Below, in pieces: positions 23,601-33,900 of a stretch of 64,000 nucleotides of DNA (the first letter of the stretch is position 1; each line of letters opens with the position of its first letter). Under the pieces are notes generated by a model. The model did not search any database. It was not told the DNA's origin and was given only the letters and a program-made list of their open reading frames with translations. The stretch lies in the NCBI GenBank assembly GCA_043228905.1, contig JBHGNT010000021.1, positions 2,914,001 through 2,978,000 of the forward strand, in the 5' to 3' direction. Made by a program: the position numbers and the translations under genes. Source of the DNA: Azolla caroliniana. Lineage: Eukaryota; Polypodiophyta.

Positions 23601-24599
23601 AAACATATACAGGTGCTATAAAAACAAACTGACATATTTTCAAAACTTTGCATTCATACAAGCATATTTTAGAAGAATTGGCAATAAAAAATTACATTGT
23701 TACCCTCATCCATATTAACAATATATTAATTGAATATGCACTGAGAGTGAAATTTAACATTGGGGATGAAATTGCACGAAACACTATGTAGTATGTACTT
23801 AAGAGAGTGGTAAGGTTTTGTCTAAAGACCATAATAACTCGCACTCAACCCTTGGATTATACAATGTTTATAGTAATTGGACAATATTATTAGCAATACT
23901 TTAACCCCAATGCATAGCTTAATAAAATATACGGGTTACCACTATTGCACAACACATATTCTAATGAAATATATTTTGTAGCAAAAACTTGTAACTCTTT
24001 GCAACGTATATTCAACCATCGCCTACCAATCAATAAAAAATTTATGTCATGGTTGGTGTGTTATTGTATACAAAAGGTTTGTTATTTTCAAGCACAAACC
24101 CAAGAATCTCCATACCTTCAAAAAACATGTTTTCAATTAAAAAAGAATCAAAGTGTTATTACAAGCATCAACTATATTAGATTGTCACATATGTTCGATC
24201 TTATGAAAACATGCCCTCAAGTTCACAACATATATATAAAGCTAATGTCTCCTCAAATTCAATGCATATTGTGAAATGCACATAAGAGATCAAAACCAAA
24301 CTAGTTAGCTTCTTACTTCTTACTCAATTTATAGTTGATACAAAGGTACCCATTTGGGTTGGCTTAGCTAAAAAGGGTGTGCTAAAAGGGTGGCACAAAG
24401 GAACACATGCACACAACAATATGTTCATTCTTTAACAATAATCATTATCGATCCAAATAATAGGTGCACAACAAAAAATAATTACCGATGAACATATGAA
24501 GCAACGTTATGCTTGACAAAGTAGCAAGCATCCAAGCATCCTCCTAAATATATATGGGACATCACAATTACATTTTGTATTTCATTCGAAATGTTTAAT

Positions 24600-25200
24600 G
24601 TATTGAGGTTATAACCCCTTATGGTGATGCAAGGAGACAACGGCCCCAGGTGGAACTACAAAGCCCCCATGTTGGTTGTTTCCAACTCACATCCCACCCT
24701 CCCTTCGTTGAGGGCTGGGGGATCATTTTAGAGTGATGATCTAATGTAAGCATATGATTGGGATATAATATATATGTAATAAGAAAGGAGAGAGAGAAAG
24801 AAGGGTGTTGATCCACCCGACCATCCCCGAGCGAAGGGATCGAGATGGACTCGAGCCTCGATTGGCATCCCATACCATCGTCGTGGTGTTGAGTCATACC
24901 TGGTGCTGGCGCACTCGCTACAAGAGTTGACCCACCACGAAACATAGTCTCGACATAGTCAAGAGATAATGAAATGAGGGTAGCTAGACCTCATATTTAT
25001 AGCGAGACTTAAGGCCCCTAGACAAGTTCACACTTGGCCTAATGGGTTGTCTCAATCCTGAGGATTAAAAGTAATCCTTCCCTTCTTTACACTCTTGTTT
25101 AACCCTCACACTTATTCATGTGTATAAAATACTACAGTAAATTCTCACCACGGGATATTATATGGTCCTGCCCGTAACAAATCAAGCTTGTGTCAGCTGA
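24600..25200. other. GC-richer unidentified block
   Basis: This block stands out from its AT-rich neighbours by base composition (runs such as CCCACCCTCCC and CCATCCCCGAGCG). It has no long ORF and no clear terminal repeats. It could be a solo LTR or the remnant of another element; I cannot assign it. Confidence 0.35.
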
Positions 25201-25323
25201 CAATGGATTTGAAAATATGTTTATAGCTCTAGGTACCTACTAACATTGAGTAGAAAATATGAGAGGTTGTGTACCATAGTTGCTTTCTCATGTATTGGAA
25301 CTCAGTTGGGGGGTGATTCCCCG

Positions 25324-25343
25324 ATATATATATATATATATAT
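25324..25343. repeat. TA microsatellite
   Basis: Run of about ten TA units in spacer. Confidence 0.9.
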
Positions 25344-25696
25344 AAGCCACCTTGTATAGCCTTTCTCTAAAAAAACTCTCCTGATTAATGGGAAAGTATC
25401 TCCATTTTTGAAAAAAAAAACATACCACTACCTACCCTTTTGTTTGCGAGATTATAATGTGTGAAGACAGACCACTACTACTTTTCAATTGACTGACAAT
25501 CATTATAGAGCTACTAACGTGTAAATTAACCACTAAAACAATGCCTATTCTTGTTCCACGATTGAATCCCATTCACATGGTTAAATCAATACTTAATTTA
25601 TGTGAGAGTTGACCACAATCCATTGAAGAGCGACAACATGATGAATTGATTTTATTAGTCTACGCTCTAATTATAAGTTTAAGGTACCTGTGATGT

Positions 25697-25770
25697 GTTG
25701 GTGTAATGGTAATGGGGGGACACTCCAACCACTAGGTTGGAGGTTCGAGTCTCCCCGCACCAAGGCCGAA
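25697..25770 (+). mobile_element. tRNA-derived SINE-like head with A and B boxes
   Basis: The segment contains a pol III A-box-like word (TGGTGTAATGGTAATGG, from 25699) and a good B box (GGTTCGAGTCT, 25742-25752) spaced about 43 bases apart, as in tRNA genes. The T-arm pairs imperfectly and the anticodon arm has a six-base loop, so it is not a working tRNA. A 69-base tandem duplication (copies starting AGGGCGGTTTG at 25782 and AGGGCGATTTG at 25851) follows. A tRNA pseudogene is the alternative. Confidence 0.45.
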
Positions 25771-26507
25771 AGGCATACCCTAAGGGCGGTTTGTGCCCAT
25801 AAGTGACGATGACGAAGATAGTGGCGACGACGCAAAAATGGTGACAGTGAAGGGCGATTTGTGCTTGTAAGTGATGACGACGAAGATGGTGCCGGTTTCG
25901 ATGATGAAGAAGGTAAAATGTAGCTTGTCTACAAGTTGCATGATGGAACGTGGTGCGAGTCTCATCATATCCTAGAGGTCATCCTATGCATGTATCTCAC
26001 TCGTACCGTTCAGTACACCCCCTGATGGACTATGTACTGCTAATAAAACATGACTTCGTGTGAGTTGTATCCTTCGGGCGAGCCAAAGATAAAAAATACT
26101 AAAGTAGTATAAATCAATAAGAAAAAATAAATTATAAGTTTAAGTTAATTGCAAAAATTAGGTTTATAAAGTATTAAGAAAAGATAGATGCTTAAGCTTT
26201 ACCTATTAGGAAATAGAAAATGAGGAAGAATCATTAGAGATGGCTCATCATTTTGCCTCACCTTTATAATTATTCATATTTAACAATATTATAATTATGT
26301 CCCTTTCACACTTGGAGTTAGGGAGGGTCCAAACGTTTATAGACATTGGATGTATACCCCATTACAATGTTAAGATCCCTCTCTCACGATAAAAGCATGG
26401 AATTATGTAAATTTCACTTGTTACAACTTCTTAGTCTCCTCTACTTACCTTTGTCAAGACAGGGACATCATATAAAACCACACACACACACTCGAGGAAA
26501 ACACGAC

Positions 26508-26880
26508 AATGGAGTATGTTCACCAGTATATGGGTAATGGAACATGTTGAATTGGCAATAGGCAAGATGAATGCTTCGTGAAGGAAATAATTTCAACTTA
26601 CTCCAATAAAGAAAATTGTCATATTAGAACTCCCTTCAACTTTTGTAGATATGCTTTGACTCCATACCTATCATCAAATACAAAAGCATTGTGATATATC
26701 CCAATTATAACGCATTCCTTAATATCTTAGAAATAGGAAAACAATCTCCATCTTTGATATGACTTTGGGTTGACATGTGTGAATTATGCAAACGACCATT
26801 ATCTTGGTGTCAAATAACATTGTCACAAAACTTGCCAAAATTGAGAAATGTAACTCCAAGACTTACAAGTAATTAGACAT
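26508..26880. repeat. Diverged repeat, copy 1 of a pair
   Basis: Shares many ordered words with 28366-28695, including GTGGAACATGTTGAATTG-type sequence, TCATCAAATA, TAGGAAATAGGAAAA-type sequence and GAGAAATGTAACTC. The two copies are in the same orientation about 1.85 kb apart and are well diverged. Confidence 0.7.
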
Positions 26881-27752
26881 TGCATGAGACGATGTGGACA
26901 CCCTCTCTCAATGTCTATTGTCCTATATCTACAAGAAGTCCTTAGTGTATCGTATCCCTAGGCTATAGGATTAGAGATGAAGTGTCAAATGAATACTCAA
27001 TAGAGATCAAACTATCAATTTCCTAGTTAGATTGCAACAATTAATAATATTATTAATTGTGATTTAGAAGTATTAAATATCATCATTAGACAATTAAGCA
27101 TCATTCAAGAATGAGAAGAACGGTGTGACATTGTTAGACATGAGATTTAAAAAGAGAAGTTTACTTTTATGGGAATTGTTAACATTGTCCTATGTGACAT
27201 ATTTTTTATATTCCCCTTTCAAAGGTACGTAACATGATAAAAGGAAAACTTGCTTTCAGTTTCTTGGCTTGATGATGGATAGACACGTGCAAATGAAACT
27301 TTGATTTAATTTTCCCTTTTTCTTACTACTACAGACTTTTCCCATTCTTATTGCTCCTCTATTGAGATGTTATCGATAAGTTTCTTCCTTTGTGCAATGT
27401 CAGGTTTGTTGATGTGAGTATTGGAGTCACTATTAAGTGCCTGATTTGCAAGTTGTCATTTGATTTTGAAGTCCATGGGTCCTCTTTTGATTACACGTCT
27501 ACTGGAGGATGAATATCACTTATTTTTGACATGCTCAACATGTAAAGTAATGCGCGAGAAATATGGCAACTTGTTAGATGGGCAAGATAATGTAAATGTC
27601 ACACACAAATGTCCATCAAGAATGGTGAACACAGAATTGGCGTGAATTATTTTCACATATAGAGTTTTTACTACATAGTAGTAACCACCCTTCTTAGGAA
27701 GGAGCCACGTGAAGATGATATGGGAGTTGCCCATACAAAGTAATAACCTCGG

Positions 27753-27878
27753 CATGGATCATAAAATATATCTTATTCTATAATACTTTATTCTAGTAAC
27801 AAACATGGCATTCCCACCTCATCATGGATCACAAGTATATCTTATTCTATTATACTTTATTCTAGTAACAAACATGTC
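27753..27878. repeat. Tandem duplication, 70-base period
   Basis: Two adjacent copies starting CATGGATCA and running through TATCTTATTCTAT and CTAGTAACAAACATG, offset by 70 bases. Spacer location. Confidence 0.8.
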
Positions 27879-28189
27879 AATGGGAGTGCTTTGTGATGTT
27901 GATGCCCATCGTATGATCATTAAAGTGTTATTCACTCTAGAAGAACAATTCATTGGTAAGATGTGGGTGTCACTACTTGCCTATGGGCCTATAGTCAAGC
28001 TCATATTGACTTAATCTCGTCCAACAACATGTTCTCTTCCTTGTTACTAAGCACACACACTCTCTCTCTTTCTCTATCATAATTAGTTTACCCTAGTGGC
28101 AAGTTGTTATACTACAATTCCTATGTCAATTTTTTACCTCACTAATATTATACATCATACGTATATCTCTTAATTCACTAGATGCCACG

Positions 28190-28259
28190 GTGGAATGTAA
28201 GGGGTTGAATCCATGACCTCCTGGTCTCCATTAGGCAACCTTTTCGATTGAGCTAAATC

Positions 28260-28262
<3 letters not shown>
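28190..28262 (-). mobile_element. tRNA-derived SINE-like head on the minus strand
   Basis: Read on the minus strand it begins GGATTTAGCTCAATCGAAAA (A-box-like) and continues to GGTCATGGATTCAACCCC (B-box-like), the order and spacing of a plant tRNA-related SINE head. It is degenerate. A CT run at 28264-28293 and a GT run follow directly on the plus strand. Confidence 0.45.
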
Positions 28263-28263
<1 letters not shown>

Positions 28264-28297
<34 letters not shown>

Positions 28298-28306
28298 TGT
28301 GTGTGT
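28264..28306. repeat. CT then GT compound microsatellite
   Basis: About 30 bases of CT followed by about 13 bases of GT, abutting a SINE-like head. Confidence 0.9.
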
Positions 28307-28365
28307 AAACACATAATATATAAACAAATATGCGTGGAATACAACACTTACAATGTGTATCACAA

Positions 28366-28695
28366 CGGAGTATGGTCACCACTACACAGGTAGTGGAACA
28401 TGTTGAATTGTCAATAGGAAAGACGAACATTCAACATTAGTACTACCAAGGAAAGAATTAGTATGAGAAATTCGTCATATTAGTACTTCAATATTCATAG
28501 ATATACTCTGAGTCCATGCCTATCATCAAATATGAAAACATTGAGAATATCCTAAATATGATGCAATCCCCAATCCCTAGGAAATAGGAAAATAATGTCC
28601 ATCTCTGATTTTGGATTTACTTGTGTGAATTGTGCAAACACCCATTGTCTTGGCTAAATCTGAGAAATGTAACTCAAAATTTGACAAGCAAGCAA
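28366..28695. repeat. Diverged repeat, copy 2 of a pair
   Basis: Direct-orientation partner of 26508-26880; the same words occur in the same order with small insertions and deletions. No coding content is visible in either copy. Confidence 0.7.
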
Positions 28696-29825
28696 ACATT
28701 GTAAAAGAATATAGTGCTCGTTGCTAGTCCATGTTGCTTTAGAGCTAATTCGAAAGGCAAACCCCCAATCTAAACTCGCCAAATGAAAACCTTCGCTACA
28801 AGTGACAATTTAGAATGCCAAGTACGTTTTAAACTTTGCAACCATTCATAATCAAATTTATGTAATTTTCATTATTCTTCAGATTTAGATGAGATTGCTT
28901 CACATGTACCATATCAGGTCAAGATGTAGGATGTAACACTTTTTTAAGTAAACAAGTTTGACATTGATTACCTATGAGCCCATATTGAGTTGCCACATCT
29001 TAGCCTAACGATAACATTGACATTGCAACTAAGAAATACTGATGTGAAATTGATTATGGATATCCAAAATTTCATCATCCAATTCATATATCAATTATAC
29101 ATCACACCTCGAGAGAACCTATGAGATAAGGATTACAAATGGAGAGAGAGAGAAGAGGGGGGGGGAGAGGGATATTGGTAGGGAAAAGAGAGATTGAGAT
29201 ATCCATTTAATCACTTTTTTCGATTAGGAGAGATAGAGTTGGGTGATGTTGTTGATGTTAATTCTTGAAGGTTAATAGAGTTTGAAGAAGCCAATGCTCA
29301 TTACATATTTCGTCGAATTATGGATTTAGTTGGCAAAATTTGCAGAGCACATTATTGCTTCGAGATTCTTTATCTATGTTGATGCATTAACAAACTTGGT
29401 TGGATTGGTGCTCAAATGGTAAAACACATTTCTTATATTGGTCGATGCAAATGTATAAAACGATATAAGCATGGTGGCTAGTGAGTGGAATATATACAAG
29501 TATGATTGTAGGGTGGTGGAAAGTTTTGCAATGTAGTTGGCATTCACGATTGTAATTTAGATAACAATATTTATATTCGAAAAGTGATATTTGGGTGATC
29601 TACCTTTAGGCGCATGTACTAAAGAGACGAGGCTTGTGAATAAGCACACATTTTTTTTGTACAATTTAGCCAGAAGATAGTATGTTGGATGGTTGGCAGA
29701 CAATTTTGCTGCTCATATGAAGATTTGGAAATACATACATATGAGATATATATGGCAAGTTGTATATGGGTGTTAATTGAATGCCAAAAAAGTGGGTATT
29801 TTTGAGGAGCATATACGGAACTAGG

Positions 29826-30130
29826 AATCTGCAACGGTTCGGTTTTGGCTTAACTAGTTTGGCCTTGTCAAAACCAAATTGCTAAACCGGTTTGGGAATT
29901 TTCAAACGTGAAGCAAACCAATCCCTCAACCGGTATGGCCAAAACGATTAAACCTTAATCGGGTTAGGAACTAGTTTAGCCCAAACTGGTTCGGTTCAGC
30001 TTGAGTCTTGCCAAATCGAGCTCAAACCGGTTAAGGAAGCTCAAGCTTGAACCATGTCGAAACGAACTGCCAAGCCATCAAAACGTTTAAAAACGGTTCA
30101 ATGGCTCGGTTCAGGCTTGAGCCGAGTCGA
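29826..30130. repeat. Cluster of AACCGG/GGTTCGG words
   Basis: About 300 bases dense in AAACCGGTTT, GGTTCGGTT and GGCTTGAGC words on both strands. Clustered short words of this kind are typical of subterminal regions of plant hAT-type DNA transposons, where transposase binds. No terminal inverted repeat or transposase is identified, so the assignment is tentative. Confidence 0.5.
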
Positions 30131-30245
30131 AGCGATAAAATGTGAAATTATATATTGGCATAGTTGTAGCATACAATACACGTAGAATAATATACGCTAA
30201 GTATTTTGTAAGAGTATTCTACCTTATTTATCTTTAAAAATATGT

Positions 30246-30670
30246 TAAGTACGTATTGTACAGAAGAAATACGTAGAATATGTTAAGTCACAAAAATACC
30301 CCTTCCTTTGAAAATACGAGTCTCTCTGTGTAAGTACGTATTCTATAGGAAAAATACGTAGAATATGCTAAGTCACAAAAATACCCCTCCATTTGAAAAT
30401 ACGAATATGTCAATGTAAGTACGTATTGTACAGAAGAAATACGTAGAATATGTTAAGTCACAAAAATACCCCTCCCTTTGAAAATACGAGTCTGCTTGTG
30501 TAAGTACGTATTCTACAGGAAAAATACGTAGAATATGCTAAGTCACAAAAATACCCCTCCATTTGAAAATACGAGTATGTCAATGTAAGTACGTATTGTA
30601 CAGAAGAAATACGTAGAATATGTTAAAGTCACAAAATACCCCTCCCTTTGAAAATACGAGTCTGTTTCTC
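30246..30670. repeat. 85-bp tandem array of alternating A and B subtypes
   Basis: Five copies start with TAAGTACGTATT at 30246, 30331, 30416, 30501 and 30586, an exact 85-base period. Copies 1, 3 and 5 read TTGTACAGAAG after the start; copies 2 and 4 read TTCTA[CT]AGG. The subtypes also differ later (CTCCCTTTG versus CTCCATTTG), so the real unit is a 170-base A+B dimer. The array ends about 330 bases before the ASF1 start codon. Confidence 0.92.
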
Positions 30671-30998
30671 TGAAGACGAAGAAGACGGACCCCCTTCTTC
30701 TTCTTCTCCTTCTTCTTCTTCTTCTTCTTCGTCTCCTGTTTTTCATTTTCCCGCCATTGCAGAACGCAGACGAAGAGACGACAGTCGAAGGAAGCAGGTA
30801 GCTTTGGAAGGATCCGCCTAACGACCGCAGATTTAGAAGGTCTCCTCGTAACCTGCTAGAAGAAGGTTAAGCAAATTAAACACAAAGAAAAAAAAAAGGG
30901 AAGAAAGAAGGATACGTAGAAGCAGGTGTCGGAACGAGAAAAGAAGAAGAAGAAGAAGAAGAAGAAGCCCTGAAAGCAGAGAAAGGAAGAACGGAACC
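30671..30998 (+). promoter_or_regulatory. ASF1 5' leader and proximal region
   Basis: Between the tandem array and the ASF1 start lie a TTC run (about 30697-30731) and a GAA run (about 30944-30966). Such triplet tracts are common in plant 5' leaders. The transcription start and TATA box cannot be placed with confidence. Confidence 0.5.
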
Positions 30999-33900
30999 AT
31001 GAGCGCTGTGAATGTAACTAATGTTTCGGTTCTTGACAATCCTTCCATGTTCCTCAACCCTTTTCAGTTCGAGATCGCATATGAATGCCTCATCCCTCTA
31101 AGCGAAGGTCAGTTTCTTACGCCTAAGATACTTCGTCAGTTTCTTATAGAGGCAGCTCCCTATATTTAGCTCTGTTCTACTCCCCTTCTAGCTCAGAAAT
31201 GCCCCCTGACAATAAACTTGATAATCGCTGTTTTTATTGCTTTCCTGTTTCCCTTAAAAAATTTACATGTGTGGTAAGAATTAGGATTTTGAACGTGAGA
31301 TTACGTAACGTAAATAATTAGTTTTAATTTTTTGTTTTCTTTATGGCTCAGAGATAGTTTGAGTTAAGGTACGAATTAGGTTATTTATTCTGGTTCGCAT
31401 TTAACCTCACGTCAGTGTACTCAGAATTAGAGCCCCTTAAAATATGCATCAGTGCAGTATTCTACTGAAATCGATATTTTGCATCTCCTTTACCCTCAGA
31501 TATCTCTTGAATAGGAGTAAAATTGAGGATTCTTTGCTTCTCTTTGCATAAGTAGTCTAAGATACGGGATGCAGTTGATTCTCGTTTAAAATTTCTGTTT
31601 TTGTTAGTATTATGAAGGTTCAAGGTTTATTTTTTGATTCTCTTAGAGGTCTTTACGATAAATACGAGAAGTCGAGAGTTGTTTCAGTATGCTCAAGAAT
31701 CAGTTTTTTTATCTTCCCGTTTAACCTGAAATTCGGCACAAGTATGCTAGGAAATAAGAGTTTAACCTTAAAATTTGCATGAGGACAATCTTCTAAAGAT
31801 TAGAAGTTTTTTGTGTGCCCTCATGCTCGTATATCTTTTGAATAATTTAAGAGTTATATCTATTTTCCTACCTGTTAACCTCAAAAACTGTGTCAGTATG
31901 CCTAGGAATTTTGCTTCCTTCTTAGTCTGTCATTTTGCAATAGCTTGCTAATATTTTTGCTTCCCATTTACGCTTAAAATTTTCATCAAAAAATTGCTTT
32001 TGTTTTTCCGTATCTCTATGCTCAGATATCTCTAATATAAAATGGGTTATTTTTTGTTTCCGTTTTAGCCTTAAGTTTTGTCAGAATTAAGTTCTTATTT
32101 CCCTCCTTTTTATTTGTATGTTTCATAAGAATCAGGTTTTGTTGGCCTTCCTCTTTTTTCTTAATTTTTGTAATAATTGGTTTTCTTTTGCATTCCATTT
32201 AACCCTAAATTTTGTGTCAGTACTCTAAAAGAATTAATTTTCTTTTAGCATCTGGTTCTGTATGAGTGTGTTTTTGATTCCTTTCACACTCAGAGTTCTT
32301 CTCAGTTAAGATAAGAAATATACATATGTGTTTGCTTCTCTTTATACCTTAAGTTTTGGAAGTAGGAACTTTGTTACACTTTTAATGGTTAACTCTCATT
32401 GATATTCTAAAACAATGAGGTTCGATTTGCTTCCTTTTATTCTAAAAGTTTACATCAATATTGCTAACTTCTAGTTTTCTTTCGCTTCCTTTTTAATCTT
32501 TGGTTTTTTGAGAAAGTCTTTAATTCCTGTTTAACTTTAAATGTTGTATTAGTATTCTATAGAATTAGGTTCTCTTTAGCTTCAGTGCTGAAAAATGTTT
32601 AATAAACTGGACAGTTTATTGGGGGTGTTCTTTGTCTTCTGTTTCTTAGTAAAAGTTTTGGTCGAAATGGTTAATGTATTCTTGCCCATATTTTCACATC
32701 TGAATGAATCTGAGAATTGGGTTTGTTGCTTTCCTTCATGCTTAGAGATGGTTAATACAAGCCTGAGAATTAGGGTTTTGACTTCCTTTTATGACCAGAG
32801 ATGTTTTCAATAAACATGTTCTACAGGATGTGTGCTTTGCTTATTGAGAGTAGTAAGTTTTTTCGTTCAAATATCAGACTATATATTTTTTATTATTAAA
32901 ACTCCCTTTTTATTTGCATGCTGTTTCAATGATCATTTCAACAAAGCATGCTAATTCTATAGATGCATTTCTTTTCACGATACTTATCATGTTCAGCATG
33001 TTATTTGATAACTGTTTGTCGATACATTTAGATCTCTGGTTCAATATGTGATTTTGCCAACAAAAGACCACATCAACCATAGTACGTAAAATTCGTGTTC
33101 GTCTACTATATCATTCGTTTTCCTACTTTGGAAAACGAACATGAATGATATTCAAATATTCGTGTGTTTTTTTTTTCCTTTTTTCCCTTTTTTTCCCTTT
33201 TTTTTTGGTTTTTTACCTCTTTTCCCCGCTTTTCCTCTGCACATCAACGCTACGCTCTGCTCTCCTCCCCTTTTCCCCCTTTTCCTTGAACGATCTACTG
33301 CTTGCATCGTGCACACTAGTCAATAGTGAGTCAGTGACCACATCTTCTCCTGGCCATTACTTTCTGTAATTTTTCATTAATTTCTGTAATTTTTTCGTAA
33401 TTTCTGTAATTTCTCTATAATTTCTGTAATTTCGTTGTAATTTCGTTGTAATTTCGTTGTAATTTCTGTAATTGTTTTGTAATTTCTGTAATTTCTATAA
33501 TTTTTGTAATTTTTGTAATTTCTCTATAATTTCTGTAATTTTGTTGTAATTTCGTTGTAATTTCTGTTATTAAGAAGGTAATGTTTATTTTTTGCAATTT
33601 TTAAAATTTTTTTTACCTTGAAATTTTTTTTACCTTATAGTAAATAATTTATCCAAAAGTATGGTATTTATCATCCTTCGAGGGTGTTTACCCTTCTCGA
33701 ATGATTGAATCATTCTCGTGAATGGTACGCATGGTTCATACTATGACATCAACAATTTAGCCATGTAGGAGAACACATCTCTTTTCTCTTTGTTGTACTT
33801 AATTCAATGGCCCACCACAGGTTCTAATGTGAATGTTGTGAACAGAATGTGCTGTGTTTCGACAAACAGTAAATTTGAGTGATGTAGGAAAAGAAACATC

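Larger units (their letters stand above)
20190..30245. other. Gene-poor spacer of about 10 kb
   Basis: No intact gene is visible between the CIP7-like start and the array before ASF1. The first 400 bases are the leader and promoter side of the CIP7-like gene and hold GGAA and ATGT microsatellites. From 21 to 24 kb the sequence is plain AT-rich DNA. A GC-richer block lies at 24.6-25.2 kb. SINE-like heads lie at 25.70 and 28.19 kb, a diverged pair of about 0.35 kb at 26.5 and 28.37 kb, a 70-base tandem pair at 27.75 kb and a cluster of AACCGG-type words at 29.83-30.13 kb. Confidence 0.55.

Noticed and set aside
25699-25760. Functional tRNA gene
   Set aside because: T-arm mismatch, six-base anticodon loop and no pairing acceptor stem; better as SINE head or pseudogene.
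27490-27645. LLEDEYHLFLTCSTCKVMREKY, similar in feel to a LINE C-terminal zinc-binding motif
   Set aside because: Only about 25 residues, no reverse transcriptase or endonuclease nearby.
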